A DNA stretch of 64,000 nt from the NCBI GenBank assembly GCA_031761875.1, contig CP134492.1:1240001-1304000 (forward strand), in the 5' to 3' direction. The stretch's first letter is position 1; every line of letters begins with the position of its first letter. Positions 8,275 to 16,907 of this stretch are shown here, piece after piece. The stretch is from Bacillaceae bacterium IKA-2. Its GTDB lineage: Bacteria > Bacillota > Bacilli > Bacillales > Anaerobacillaceae. A model generated the notes under the pieces. That model saw nothing but the letters and a program-made list of their open reading frames with translations. It had not been told where the DNA came from and did not search any database. A program made the translations under genes and the position numbers.

Positions 8275-8985
8275 ATGATGAAAAAATTAATTTTAGGTAC
8301 TTTTTTGTTGTTCTTGTTAACAGGCTGTTTGTATCCAGAACAAGAAAGACTTGAAAACCAAGTTTCATACGAAAATCAGATTTTAGCTGTTCAACAAGCT
8401 GTCGTCCAGTATCGACTTGAAAACCAAGTACTACCAATTCATCAAGAAAGAACTGATTCAACTAAAATCCAACAAAATTTAATTGATTTTCAAAAGTTAG
8501 TCCCGATGTATCTGCAACAACCTCCAGGAAATTCTTTTGAAAATGGTGGTTTTTATCAATATGTCTTAATAGATGTTGAAGTAGACCCTCAAGTAAAGTT
8601 AATTGATTTAGCGATGACAAGAGAAATCCAAGAATTCCAGAGATCAATAAATGAATACAGACGCAAAAATCGTTTTGCGCCTGTTCAAGAAATAGTAGCA
8701 GAAGGGGTATTTTTATTAGATCATGAAAAACTAAGATTAAAAAAAGCCCCCACTGTTAACAGTCCATTTCACCCAGATCATCGTTTACCGTTACTGATGG
8801 ATGGAGATGGGATAGTTATTGTAGACTATACGATTAGTCTAAACGACGCTTTAAATCAATTTGAGCATGGCCTAGTACACGGAGATGATATCCGTGAGCT
8901 ATTAGTTACCCACTACCCGTTTGTCCCAGCTTATTCAGTTCCTTATACGATAAAAGATGGAAAAGCGGTCTTTTCTAGCGAATAA
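8275..8985 (+). CDS. yphF: YphF-like lipoprotein
   Basis: About 236 residues. The N-terminus MMKKLILGTFLLFLLTGC is a lipoprotein signal peptide with lipobox LTGC, so the mature protein is expected to be anchored to the outer face of the membrane through that cysteine. The rest is soluble with an internal two-fold similarity (QILAVQQAVVQYRLENQVLPI and REIQEFQRSINEYRRKNRFAPV), i.e. two related helical-plus-tail modules. Position between yphE and spoIVA and overall pattern match YphF. Start is uncertain among ATGs at 8272, 8275 and 8278 after AAGGA (8264-8268); the longer frame from 8230 would bury the signal peptide. Function unknown. Confidence 0.8.
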   Translation: MMKKLILGTFLLFLLTGCLYPEQERLENQVSYENQILAVQQAVVQYRLENQVLPIHQERTDSTKIQQNLIDFQKLVPMYLQQPPGNSFENGGFYQYVLIDVEVDPQVKLIDLAMTREIQEFQRSINEYRRKNRFAPVQEIVAEGVFLLDHEKLRLKKAPTVNSPFHPDHRLPLLMDGDGIVIVDYTISLNDALNQFEHGLVHGDDIRELLVTHYPFVPAYSVPYTIKDGKAVFSSE

Positions 8986-9006
8986 AATAAATTAAATAGT
9001 TATATA

Positions 9007-9052
9007 AAGTCTCTTTCCACATATATATACAAAAAGGAAAGGGGCTTTTTTG
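9007..9052 (+). terminator. terminator after yphF
   Basis: AAGTCTCTTTCC (9007-9018) pairs with GGAAAGGGGCTT (9036-9047) using two G-U pairs, followed by a run of T. Confidence 0.75.
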
Positions 9053-9118
9053 TTGTTTCAAAAAACTATGTTAACGTCTTAAAAAACAAAAATTATACTT
9101 ACTTTTTAGAAACTAGTG

Positions 9119-9147
9119 GCATATTACTTGGACAACATCATAAGTAT
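9119..9147 (+). promoter_or_regulatory. sigma-E-like promoter for spoIVA
   Basis: GCATATT at 9119-9125 matches the sigma-E -35 pattern KMATATT, and 13 bases later CATAAGTAT (9139-9147) resembles its -10. spoIVA is a known sigma-E gene in B. subtilis. About 120 bases of leader would follow. Assigned by eye. Confidence 0.45.
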
Positions 9148-9271
9148 ATAGTGTCAGAGATTGTACAAATAGGTAATTTGAAAGCTTCTACGATTATTTT
9201 AGTAGTAAGAAAAATATTGACTCGGGAAAATCGTGGATGATTAGTTAAACAAATGATCGGGAGGGGATCAC

Positions 9272-10750
9272 GTGGAAAAAGTTGATATCTTTAAAGATAT
9301 CGCTGAAAGAACAGGTGGCGATATATATTTAGGAGTGGTGGGCTCCGTCAGAACAGGAAAGTCGACTTTTATTAAAAAGTTTATGGAACTTATTGTCATT
9401 CCAAACATTGCGAATGAGGCCGAGAGAGCTCGTGCTCAAGATGAATTACCACAAAGTGCAGCTGGGAAGCAAATTATGACGACCGAGCCGAAATTTGTGC
9501 CAAATCAAGCAATAAAAATTCATGTTGATGAAGGTCTTGATGTGAATGTACGGCTTGTTGATTGTGTTGGCTACACAGTACCAGGGGCTAAAGGATATGA
9601 GGATGAAAATGGACCTAGAATGATTAATACACCATGGTATGAGGAGCCGATACCATTTCAAGAGGCTGCTGAAATAGGCACAAGAAAAGTGATTCAAGAG
9701 CATTCAACATTAGGAGTTGTAATCACTACTGACGGCTCAATTGGTGAAATACCAAGGGAAAGTTTTGTTGAGTCAGAAGAACGAGTTATTAATGAGTTAA
9801 AAGAAGTAGGGAAGCCATTTATTGTAATTATCAATACAGTCCGACCTCATCAGCCCCAAACAGAATCATTACGGCAAGAGCTAATGGAGAAGCATGATGT
9901 ACCGGTTATTGCACTTAGTGTTGAAAGCATGAATGAGCAAGATATAAACAATATCTTACGAGAAGTTCTTTTTGAATTCCCGGTCCATGAAGTAAATGTT
10001 AATTTACCTAGCTGGGTAATGGTTCTAACGGAAGAACATTGGTTACGGAAAAGTTATCAAGAAGCAGTTCAGGATACTGTAAAAGATATCAAAAGGCTTC
10101 GTGATGTAGATCGAGTCGTCGGTCAATTTGGTGAGTATGAATTTATCAATAATGCTAGTCTAGCAGGCATTGAAATGGGGCAGGGAGTAGCTGAAATTGA
10201 CTTGTATGCTCCAGATGACTTATATGATCAAATTTTAAAAGAAGTCGTTGGCGTTGAGATCAGAGGAAAAGATCACTTACTACAGCTAATGCAAGAGTTT
10301 GCGCATGCAAAGGCAGAGTATGATCATGTTGCTGAGGCTCTAAAGATGGTAAAACAAACAGGGTATGGTATTGCTGCACCAACAATTAGTGATATGAGCT
10401 TAGATGAGCCTGAGATTATTCGCCAAGGGTCAAGATTTGGAGTGCGGCTAAGGGCAGTTGCGCCTTCAATACACATGATTAAAGTAGATGTTGAGTCTGA
10501 GTTTGCGCCAATCATTGGTACGGAAAAGCAAAGTGAAGAGCTTGTCCGCTACTTAATGCAAGACTTTGAGGAAAATCCATTATCAATTTGGAACTCCGAT
10601 ATCTTCGGTCGGTCATTAAACTCTATTGTTCGTGAAGGTATTCAGGCTAAGTTATCGCTAATGCCAGAAAACGCAAGATACAAACTAAAAGAAACGCTGG
10701 AAAGAATTATCAACGAAGGTTCTGGCGGATTAATTGCTATTATTCTGTAA
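9272..10750 (+). CDS. spoIVA: stage IV sporulation protein A, spore coat morphogenetic ATPase
   Basis: SpoIVA polymerises on the outer forespore surface using ATP and forms the platform on which the spore coat is built; it is also needed for cortex formation. The 492 residues match the B. subtilis length. The Walker A-like loop GSVRTGKST is at residues 24-32, followed by the conserved switch region VDCVGYTVPGAKGYE, the middle domain, and the C-terminal membrane-targeting end GSGGLIAIIL. GTG start at 9272 after GGGAGGGG at 9259-9266. It is bounded by a terminator upstream and a strong hairpin downstream, so it is a single-gene unit. Confidence 0.98.
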   Translation: MEKVDIFKDIAERTGGDIYLGVVGSVRTGKSTFIKKFMELIVIPNIANEAERARAQDELPQSAAGKQIMTTEPKFVPNQAIKIHVDEGLDVNVRLVDCVGYTVPGAKGYEDENGPRMINTPWYEEPIPFQEAAEIGTRKVIQEHSTLGVVITTDGSIGEIPRESFVESEERVINELKEVGKPFIVIINTVRPHQPQTESLRQELMEKHDVPVIALSVESMNEQDINNILREVLFEFPVHEVNVNLPSWVMVLTEEHWLRKSYQEAVQDTVKDIKRLRDVDRVVGQFGEYEFINNASLAGIEMGQGVAEIDLYAPDDLYDQILKEVVGVEIRGKDHLLQLMQEFAHAKAEYDHVAEALKMVKQTGYGIAAPTISDMSLDEPEIIRQGSRFGVRLRAVAPSIHMIKVDVESEFAPIIGTEKQSEELVRYLMQDFEENPLSIWNSDIFGRSLNSIVREGIQAKLSLMPENARYKLKETLERIINEGSGGLIAIIL

Positions 10751-10764
10751 AGCGAATATGATAA

Positions 10765-10800
10765 GCCAAAGAAGGCTGACAACCGTCAGTCTTCTTTGGC
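10765..10800 (+). terminator. strong hairpin after spoIVA
   Basis: 16-bp stem, GCCAAAGAAGGCTGAC (10765-10780) with GTCAGTCTTCTTTGGC (10785-10800), loop AACC, one G-U pair. No T run follows, so it may act as a stabiliser of the 3' end or a weak terminator in both directions. Confidence 0.6.
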
Positions 10801-11179
10801 GCTTAATGTTAAGGACCTTGTACTTTTCGAGTAACTAGCTCAAAGCACTTATTTGCTAATGTTTTCAGAATATGATAAAATTCCTTAAACTAACAGAAAT
10901 TTCTTTACCATTAGCTGAAAATATAGGAAAAAAAGCCTTATAAATACAATGAATTAACGAAAACATATTGAAATATTTGAGATAATCGTATAATATTAGG
11001 CTTGTTGTTCAGTGTTTTATTAAAGTGAGCATTTATAAAAGCGGATTAAAAGCGAGCTAATATAGTAAAAAGACAGCTTTTTCTTCAATTTTTAGAATTA
11101 CCACTTTAAAACAGGTATAAAATTTGTAGAAATGTGCAAGAAATTGAATAACGCAAAATTTTGGGAGGAGGTGAATTAC
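10801..11179. other. long leader region upstream of hbs
   Basis: About 380 bases without a gene. It holds a plausible promoter at 10968-10994 and an AT-rich leader of roughly 180 bases up to the hbs start. I see no strong hairpin or riboswitch-like element in it. Confidence 0.4.
10968..10994 (+). promoter_or_regulatory. possible sigma-A promoter for hbs
   Basis: TTGAAA at 10968-10973 and TATAAT at 10989-10994, but with only 15 bases between them; the -10 is perfect, the -35 assignment is uncertain. Confidence 0.4.
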
Positions 11180-11452
11180 ATGAACAAGACAGAACTAATT
11201 AATGCAGTTGCAGAGAAGTCAAGTCTTTCTAAGAAGGATTCTACAGGTGCAGTTGATGCTGTATTTGAAGCAATTACTGACTCTCTTCAAAGTGGAAATA
11301 AAGTACAATTAATCGGATTTGGTAATTTTGAGGTGCGTGAGCGTGCAGCACGTAAAGGACGTAACCCGCAAACTGGCGAAGAAATTGATATCGCTGCAAG
11401 CAAAGTACCAGCGTTTAAACCAGGAAAAGCCCTTAAGGATGCAGTTAAATAA
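11180..11452 (+). CDS. hbs: HU-like DNA-binding protein HBsu
   Basis: A 90-residue HU protein that bends and compacts DNA in the nucleoid as a dimer. It starts [20 protein letters not shown], contains the conserved [21 protein letters not shown] segment that forms the DNA-gripping arm (with the proline that intercalates), and ends [18 protein letters not shown] 11180 follows an excellent ribosome site, GGGAGGAGGTG (11163-11173). It lies between spoIVA and folE as in B. subtilis and has its own leader and terminator. Confidence 0.98.
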   Translation: MNKTELINAVAEKSSLSKKDSTGAVDAVFEAITDSLQSGNKVQLIGFGNFEVRERAARKGRNPQTGEEIDIAASKVPAFKPGKALKDAVK

Positions 11453-11469
11453 TTTCATACATATAGGGT

Positions 11470-11502
11470 AAGAGGAGTCGTGAAAGCGACTCTTCTTTTT
11501 TT
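11470..11502 (+). terminator. terminator after hbs
   Basis: AAGAGGAGTCG (11470-11480) pairs with CGACTCTTCTT (11487-11497) around TGAAAG, followed by a T run. Confidence 0.85.
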
Positions 11503-11520
11503 AGTATTTGGAAAGCATTC

Positions 11521-11786
11521 AGGCGCTTGCGCTTTTCTTTGTCTAGCGCAAGCGCCTAGCTTCTCGATCACTTCAGACCAGCAATCGCGGTTGAAATGCA
11601 GAACCGCTCCTTGCTGGTCTTCCAGTGCTAGTCGAAGCTAATCAAGGCGCTTGCGCTTTTCTTTGTCTAGCGTAAGCGCCTAGCTTCTCGATCACTTCAG
11701 ACCAGCAATCGCGGTTGAAATGCAGAACCGCTCCTTGCTGGTCTTCCAGTGCTAGTCGAAGCTAATCAAGGCGCTTGCGCTTTTCT
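11521..11786. repeat. modular repeat family C, locus 1: two 124-nt units plus a partial third
   Basis: Unit 1 spans 11521-11644 and unit 2 spans 11645-11768; the only difference I see is C versus T in GCGYAAGCGCC. A partial third unit (GGCGCTTGCGCTTTTCTT) follows to about 11786. Each unit holds the arms GGCGCTTGCGC and GCGCAAGCGCC around the core GCTTTTCTTTGTCTAGC, then a nested palindrome with GACCAGCAA/TTGCTGGTC and GCGGTT/AACCGC arms inside AGCTTC/GAAGCT. There is no open frame. It separates the hbs terminator from folE. Confidence 0.85.
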
Positions 11787-11848
11787 TCTTTTCTATGCTA
11801 TCATTTTTTTATTAATAGAAGATGTGATAAAAAATTGGAGGTTTACCT

Positions 11849-12415
11849 GTGAATAATTTTGATCATAAAAAAATTGAACAAGCAGTTACGATGATTTTAG
11901 AAGCGATTGGAGAAGATCCGAGTCGTGAAGGATTAATAGATACACCGAAACGAGTAGCAAAAATGTACCAAGAAGTCTTTCAAGGATTAAATCAAGATCC
12001 TAAAGAACATTTTGCAACTGTATTTAGTGAAGATCATGAGGAATTAGTATTAGTGAAGGACATTCCTTTTTATTCAATGTGTGAACATCATTTAGTTCCG
12101 TTCTTTGGAAAAGCCCATGTTGGCTATATTCCAAAAGGTGGTAAGGTCACAGGATTGAGTAAATTAGCAAGAGCAGTTGAAGCAGTAGCGAGACGTCCCC
12201 AGCTTCAAGAACGAATAACTTCAACAATTGCTGACGCGATGGTAGAGACGCTACAACCATTAGGAGTCATTGTCGTCATTGAAGCAGAGCATATGTGTAT
12301 GACTATGCGTGGAGTTAAAAAACCAGGCTCTTCAACAATTACTTCAGCAGTGAGAGGGGCTTTTTCTAATAATCCAGCTGCTAGAGCAGAAGTTTTATCT
12401 CTTATAAAACAGTAA
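11849..12415 (+). CDS. folE: GTP cyclohydrolase I (FolE, MtrA)
   Basis: Converts GTP to 7,8-dihydroneopterin triphosphate, the first step of folate synthesis. 188 residues, as in Bacillus MtrA. The zinc ligands are visible as Cys78 and His81 in MCEHHLVPF and Cys150 in [25 protein letters not shown] and the [16 protein letters not shown]-terminal part are typical. GTG start at 11849 after TTGGAGG. It is followed by mtrB (TRAP) after about 200 bases, the same pair as in B. subtilis, where tryptophan and folate metabolism are linked through a shared glutamine amidotransferase subunit. Confidence 0.97.
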   Translation: MNNFDHKKIEQAVTMILEAIGEDPSREGLIDTPKRVAKMYQEVFQGLNQDPKEHFATVFSEDHEELVLVKDIPFYSMCEHHLVPFFGKAHVGYIPKGGKVTGLSKLARAVEAVARRPQLQERITSTIADAMVETLQPLGVIVVIEAEHMCMTMRGVKKPGSSTITSAVRGAFSNNPAARAEVLSLIKQ

Positions 12416-12550
12416 ATAATAGAGTTATGAGGATTCCACAGTAAAAACTGGTTACCATAGTAGTAGAGGTAATTACGATGATAAATAATCCAAAAAGACA
12501 AATTTTAAGTAGGAGTTTACTTTGCCTATATGGTTATTATGTAATCATGA

Positions 12551-12579
12551 TTGACAATCATTTATTCATAAGTGATAGT
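12551..12579 (+). promoter_or_regulatory. possible sigma-A promoter for mtrB
   Basis: TTGACA at 12551-12556, 17 bases, then GATAGT at 12574-12579. The -35 is perfect and the -10 mediocre; it lies 45 bases before the mtrB start. Confidence 0.4.
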
Positions 12580-12623
12580 AAAGTAAAGTTACCATCATAA
12601 CGTTTTATCGGGGGAGGATTAAG

Positions 12624-12842
12624 ATGGCAGGAAATGATGAATTTATTGTTATAAAAGCAAAACAAAATGGCGTCAATGTAATCGGTTTGACTCGTGGAAC
12701 CGATACACGTTTTCATCACTCAGAAAAGCTCGACAAAGGTGAAGTAATGATCGCTCAATTTACAGAGCACACTTCAGCCATAAAAATTCGCGGTAAGGCA
12801 TTAATTCAAACAAGGCATGGTGAGGTTGAGAGTGACGATTAA
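12624..12842 (+). CDS. mtrB: trp RNA-binding attenuation protein TRAP
   Basis: 72 residues. TRAP forms an 11-subunit ring that, when loaded with tryptophan, wraps RNA carrying (G/U)AG repeats. The core [26 protein letters not shown] and [20 protein letters not shown] is nearly invariant. By alignment with the B. subtilis protein, the RNA-contacting Lys37, Lys56 and Arg58 correspond to Lys35, Lys54 and Arg56 here. A matching target with 11 in-register positions is present at 22340-22392, ahead of trpE. ATG start after GGGGGAGG (12610-12617). Confidence 0.97.
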   Translation: MAGNDEFIVIKAKQNGVNVIGLTRGTDTRFHHSEKLDKGEVMIAQFTEHTSAIKIRGKALIQTRHGEVESDD

Positions 12843-12871
12843 AAAGCAGGATAAAAACCCTGCTTTTCTAT
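12842..12871 (+). terminator. terminator after mtrB
   Basis: AAAAGCAGG (12842-12850) pairs with CCTGCTTTT (12859-12867). Overlaps the mtrB stop codon; T run is short. Confidence 0.65.
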
Positions 12872-12895
12872 AGTTAATTGGAAGAAAGTCAACCT

Positions 12896-12924
12896 TTAAC
12901 CTTTTCGAAAAATTATGTTATACT
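12896..12924 (+). promoter_or_regulatory. probable sigma-A promoter of the hepS-menG quinone operon
   Basis: TTAACC (12896-12901), 17 bases, TATACT (12919-12924) with an upstream TG one base away (extended -10). About 100 bases before hepS. Confidence 0.55.
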
Positions 12925-13028
12925 ATTAGTGGTCTTTTTAAAGTTTTTAAATATAAGAAACTGCATAAAAATCTACAATAATAAGGATACCGTTAGGAAA
13001 AATTGTTTTGTTTTCTGGGGGACTTCAG

Positions 13029-13853
13029 ATGATTTTAATTAACTATATAAGTGAAGAAATAAAACAAATTAAAGAAATGTTTTATCAACGGATTAAACAC
13101 CCATATATTACTAAGTTTTTAAATGAGCCTATTTTAGATGAAGATCGGTTATTTCTGCTCTATTTAATGCTTGAAGAAAAGAAGCTCTCAAAAAAGAGTC
13201 GTAACGACTATATTATTACAACTCTTTTAGTACAGGCAGCACTAGATACACATGAGACGGTCTCTACCTCGACATTAAAGTCAGATAAAGGTAAAAAACA
13301 AAGGCAATTAACCGTTCTCGCAGGGGATTATTATAGTAGCCTTTACTATTATTTACTGGCTAAAGTTAATGATATTCCAATGATTCGCTTGTTAGCAAGT
13401 TCAATTCAAGAAGTAAACGAAGCGAAAATGAGTTTTTATAAAGAGCCTACTAGACCTATTTCACAATCGATTGAGGATGTAAAATTAATAGAATCATCTT
13501 TGATACAAAAAGTAGCAGAACATTTTAAATTACCGATTCGGAAACATGTTGTAAGCGAATTCTTCTTTTTAAAGCGTCTAGTTGTAGAAAGAAATCGATT
13601 GTTAGAAGGCGGAAAAGTTCCTTTACTAGAGGCTATTATTAACGGAAATAGGTCTAGTCTTTTGGGTTTGAAAGATGATTCGCGCTTAAAATACTCTCTA
13701 GAGCTTTGCGATAACTATATTTTTGAATCTAAGAGCCAGTTATATTCACTATGCCAACAACCAACCAATTTAAACTCATTTATTATCGAAAGAATTGATG
13801 AAATGCTTTTAGATATCAATATCATTAAAGAAAAAGTTGCGGAAGAAGGTTAA
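13029..13853 (+). CDS. hepS: heptaprenyl diphosphate synthase component I
   Basis: Small, non-catalytic-looking subunit of the two-part heptaprenyl diphosphate synthase that sets the C35 side-chain length of menaquinone-7; it works with HepT encoded at 16908. 274 residues, helical, weakly conserved, with the family landmarks HPYITKFLNEP near the N-terminus, LAGDYYSSLYYYLLA in the middle and EEFKLPIRKHV-type region later. ATG 13029 is preceded by CTGGGGGAC (13014-13022); an in-frame TTG at 13008 has no site. First gene of the quinone operon, 3 bases before menG. Confidence 0.88.
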   Translation: MILINYISEEIKQIKEMFYQRIKHPYITKFLNEPILDEDRLFLLYLMLEEKKLSKKSRNDYIITTLLVQAALDTHETVSTSTLKSDKGKKQRQLTVLAGDYYSSLYYYLLAKVNDIPMIRLLASSIQEVNEAKMSFYKEPTRPISQSIEDVKLIESSLIQKVAEHFKLPIRKHVVSEFFFLKRLVVERNRLLEGGKVPLLEAIINGNRSSLLGLKDDSRLKYSLELCDNYIFESKSQLYSLCQQPTNLNSFIIERIDEMLLDINIIKEKVAEEG

Positions 13854-13856
13854 GGA

Positions 13857-14552
13857 ATGGTTCAATCAAAAGAAGAGCGAGTTCACCAAGTGTTTGAAAG
13901 CATCTATAAAAAGTATGACAAAATGAATTCAATCATTAGTTTCCAACGTCATATTGCTTGGCGAAAAGATACAATGAAGCGAATGAATGTTCAAAAAGGA
14001 GATCAGGCCTTAGACGTTTGTTGTGGAACAGCTGATTGGACGATTGCATTAGGCGAAGCGGTTGGTACAGAAGGAAAAGTTTACGGATTAGACTTCAGTA
14101 AAAATATGCTCTCTATCGGTGAAGAAAAAGTCAAGTCTATTCCACAAATTGAATTGATTCATGGAAATGCGATGGAGTTACCTTTTGAAGAAAATCAGTT
14201 TGATTTTGTAACAATAGGTTTTGGTTTAAGGAATGTTCCGGACTATTTGCAGGTTTTAAAAGAAATGCATCGAGTTTTAAAGCCCGGGGGTAAAGTGGTT
14301 TGCTTAGAGACTTCGCAGCCAACAACTTTAGGTTTCAAGCAATTATATAATTTTTATTTTAAAAATGTTATGCCTTTATTTGGCAAGATTTTCGCAAAAA
14401 GTTATCATGAATATTCTTGGCTTCAAGAATCAACGATGTCATTTCCTAATAAAGAAAAATTAGCGGAAATGTTTAGTAGTGCAGGTTTTAAAGATATTCA
14501 GATAAAACCTTATTCAGGTGGAGTAGCTGCCATGCATCTTGGAGTGAAATAA
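13857..14552 (+). CDS. menG: demethylmenaquinone methyltransferase (MenG/UbiE)
   Basis: SAM-dependent C-methyltransferase, last step of menaquinone synthesis in either the classical or futalosine route. 231 residues with the UbiE signature: [21 protein letters not shown]-binding [53 protein letters not shown] and the [13 protein letters not shown] end. Starts 3 bases after hepS, so it is translationally close-coupled. It is followed by a UbiA-type prenyltransferase rather than directly by hepT as in B. subtilis. Confidence 0.95.
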   Translation: MVQSKEERVHQVFESIYKKYDKMNSIISFQRHIAWRKDTMKRMNVQKGDQALDVCCGTADWTIALGEAVGTEGKVYGLDFSKNMLSIGEEKVKSIPQIELIHGNAMELPFEENQFDFVTIGFGLRNVPDYLQVLKEMHRVLKPGGKVVCLETSQPTTLGFKQLYNFYFKNVMPLFGKIFAKSYHEYSWLQESTMSFPNKEKLAEMFSSAGFKDIQIKPYSGGVAAMHLGVK

Positions 14553-14577
14553 CCAGAGCGAGACTGGAGAGCGAACT

Positions 14578-15441
14578 GTGATTAAAAAACTGAAAATTAT
14601 TCTTGAAATGATAAAATTTGAACATACAATTTTTGCGCTACCGTTTGCATTTTTGGGTGCAGTGTTAGGAAGTTTATTAATTAATGGAACATGGCCAACA
14701 CTGTCCCAATGGTTATGGATTACGTTAGCTATGGTCGGTGCAAGAAGTGCGGCTATGGCTCTAAATCGCGTTATTGATGCAAAAATAGATAAAGCGAATC
14801 CAAGAACTGTTGACAGGGCGATACCGGCTGGTTTTATTTCAATGATAGAATCAATTGCTTTTATTATTGTTTCATTTGCGCTCCTATTTTATGCAGCATT
14901 TATGCTTAATATGCTAGCAGTATATTTGTTACCGGTTGCTGTCTTTTTTCTAGTTTTTTATTCCTATACAAAGCGTTTTACATGGGCGTGTCATTTTTTC
15001 TTAGGAATTACAATCGGGATTGCGCCATTAGGTGGTTGGGTTGGAGCAACGGGAACACTAACTATTGATGCATTTTTACTTTTTCTTGCTGTCGCCCTTT
15101 GGATTGCTGGTTTTGACGTTATTTATGCAACCCAAGACGCTGACTATGATAAAAAAGTTGATTTGTATTCGATTCCCAGTTATTTTGGAATAGCAAAAGC
15201 GCTTCAAATTGCGCGCGGAATTCATCTACTAAGTTTTATCGCATTTGTAAGTCTCTTTTTTATGACACAGCTAGGGTTTATTTACTTAATAGGGGTCATA
15301 ATCGCCGGCGCAATAATGATTTACGAACATTCTTTAGTAAAGCCTGATGATTTATCGAAAGTAAATGTAGCCTTTTTCACTATGAATGGTATTTTAAGTA
15401 TCGTCATGCTTGTATTTACGATTGGAGATCAAATGTTATGA
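14578..15441 (+). CDS. mqnP: UbiA-family prenyltransferase, likely MqnP of the futalosine menaquinone pathway
   Basis: Integral membrane aromatic prenyltransferase, 287 residues and about eight or nine membrane segments. The first aspartate-rich motif is NRVIDAKIDKANPRT (the UbiA NDxxDxxxD analogue) and the second is the YATQDADYDKK segment. It attaches the polyprenyl chain to the naphthoate ring. With UbiX and MqnA genes overlapping downstream, MqnP (6-amino-6-deoxyfutalosine route) is the better call than 4-hydroxybenzoate prenyltransferase or MenA, although the families are hard to separate by eye. GTG start at 14578. Its end overlaps ubiX by an ATGA. Confidence 0.85.
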   Translation: MIKKLKIILEMIKFEHTIFALPFAFLGAVLGSLLINGTWPTLSQWLWITLAMVGARSAAMALNRVIDAKIDKANPRTVDRAIPAGFISMIESIAFIIVSFALLFYAAFMLNMLAVYLLPVAVFFLVFYSYTKRFTWACHFFLGITIGIAPLGGWVGATGTLTIDAFLLFLAVALWIAGFDVIYATQDADYDKKVDLYSIPSYFGIAKALQIARGIHLLSFIAFVSLFFMTQLGFIYLIGVIIAGAIMIYEHSLVKPDDLSKVNVAFFTMNGILSIVMLVFTIGDQML

Positions 15442-16040
15442 TAATAGCAGAAAAGATTTTCACCGTTGGCATTACAGGTGCTAGTGGAGCTATTTATGGT
15501 GTGAGACTTGTTCAAGAGCTACTAAAGGCAGATTATAAAGTACATTTAATTATTTCCGATGCAGGGTGGCAAGTACTGAATCTCGAGCATGGTTATGACA
15601 CAAGTAATCGTGAAAAATTGCTGAACGAGCTTTTTCTTAAAAGTGAAAAACTTCACTATCATACGCAACGAGATTTTACAGCGCCAATTGCAAGTGGCTC
15701 GTATCGTAATCAAGGGATGGTGATTATTCCTTGCTCAATGGGAACGTTATCAAGCATTGCTAATGGCGCTTCTAATAATTTACTAGAGCGAACAGCTGAT
15801 GTTATGATAAAAGAAGATAGAAAACTAATTATCGTCCCTCGAGAAACACCACTCAATCAAATCCATTTAGAAAATATGTTAAAGGTGGCTCAAGTGGGTG
15901 GGAAAATCATTCCTGCTATGCCAGGTTTTTATCAACGTCCGAGTACGATTGATGATTTAATAAATTTTGTTGTTGGAAAAGTACTTGATAATATAGGAGT
16001 AGATCATAAACTATTCATCCGATGGGGGGATCAGTTATGA
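15438..16040 (+). CDS. ubiX: flavin prenyltransferase UbiX / MqnQ
   Basis: Makes prenylated FMN, the cofactor for UbiD-type decarboxylases such as MqnL of the futalosine route. 200 residues with the flavoprotein pattern ITGASGAIYGVRL near the N-terminus, IASGSYRNQGMVIIPCSMGTLSSIANGAS, the RKLIIVPRETPLNQIHLENM segment and GFYQRPSTIDDLINFVVGK. ATG 15438 overlaps the stop of mqnP, and its own stop overlaps the mqnA start, indicating tight translational coupling of the three genes. The partner decarboxylase is not in this window. Confidence 0.92.
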   Translation: MIIAEKIFTVGITGASGAIYGVRLVQELLKADYKVHLIISDAGWQVLNLEHGYDTSNREKLLNELFLKSEKLHYHTQRDFTAPIASGSYRNQGMVIIPCSMGTLSSIANGASNNLLERTADVMIKEDRKLIIVPRETPLNQIHLENMLKVAQVGGKIIPAMPGFYQRPSTIDDLINFVVGKVLDNIGVDHKLFIRWGDQL

Positions 16041-16891
16041 GTTTAGTTGTCGGTGAAATTTCTTACACGAACATGTTGCCACTTTATTATTATTTAGATC
16101 GTGATTATTTAAATAAGTTAGGTTGTTTGTTTATACCGCAAATTCCTTCTCAATTAAATGAGGGAATGGCAAAAGGAGTTATTGATGTAGGAGGTATTTC
16201 TTCTTTTTCTTATGGCGAACATGTTAATGATTATCAGATTTTGCCTAATTTATCAGTTTCATCGCCGAGTAGTGTAGGCTCTATTTTTCTTTTTTCTAAA
16301 GTGCCACTTACTCAACTAGATGGCAAAAAAATAGCTTTAACGTCTAGCTCGGCAACTTCAGTAAACTTATTAAAAATAATTCTCCAATCATTTTATGAAT
16401 TAGATGTTACTTATACAGTGATGGAACCCAATTTTAATGAAATGCTCAAGGATCATGACGCTTGTCTACTTATTGGTGACGATGCGATTTTAACGCTGTG
16501 GAACTTGAATGATAAAATTCATCGTTATGATTTAGGTCAAATTTGGTTTGAATGGACAAAGTTACCGATGACCTTCGCAGTAATGGCAGTTCGTAATGAA
16601 GTGTTACAAAGAGAAGACGAAAGAATTGGAATTTTATATGAGTCTTTAAAGATAAGTAAGAAAAAATGTCTTGAAAATGATTATCAAGAAATGATATCCT
16701 CAATCAGACAGGACTTTGGTGGTTCAAAGATATTTTGGCAATCTTATTTTCATGGTTTAAGTCATGATTTAACTGAAAAACATATTGAAGGACTCTATCA
16801 TTATTTTGATAAGGCATCAGAAATTGGTTTATTAAAAAAAGTTAACACTATATCATTATGGAGTGCCTTAGATCACTGTCACTCTATTTAA
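16037..16891 (+). CDS. mqnA: chorismate dehydratase MqnA
   Basis: Dehydrates chorismate to 3-enolpyruvyl-benzoate, the committing step of the futalosine menaquinone pathway. 284 residues with a periplasmic-binding-protein-like fold: VGEISYTNMLPLYY at the start, GVIDVGGISSFSYGEH, LPNLSVSSPSSVGSIFLFS, LTSSSATSVNLLKI, CLLIGDDAI and the IWFEWTKLPMTFAVMAVR region, all typical of MqnA. ATG 16037 follows GGGGGGAT (16024-16030). The presence of this gene implies menaquinone is made by the futalosine route, so remaining mqn genes (B, C, D, E) should exist elsewhere in the genome. Confidence 0.93.
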   Translation: MSLVVGEISYTNMLPLYYYLDRDYLNKLGCLFIPQIPSQLNEGMAKGVIDVGGISSFSYGEHVNDYQILPNLSVSSPSSVGSIFLFSKVPLTQLDGKKIALTSSSATSVNLLKIILQSFYELDVTYTVMEPNFNEMLKDHDACLLIGDDAILTLWNLNDKIHRYDLGQIWFEWTKLPMTFAVMAVRNEVLQREDERIGILYESLKISKKKCLENDYQEMISSIRQDFGGSKIFWQSYFHGLSHDLTEKHIEGLYHYFDKASEIGLLKKVNTISLWSALDHCHSI

Positions 16892-16907
16892 TAGTAAGGT
16901 GGAAAGT

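Noticed and set aside
11521-11786. CRISPR-like periodic repeats
   Set aside because: Only two full 124-base units, nearly identical throughout, no short repeats with unique spacers and no cas genes nearby.
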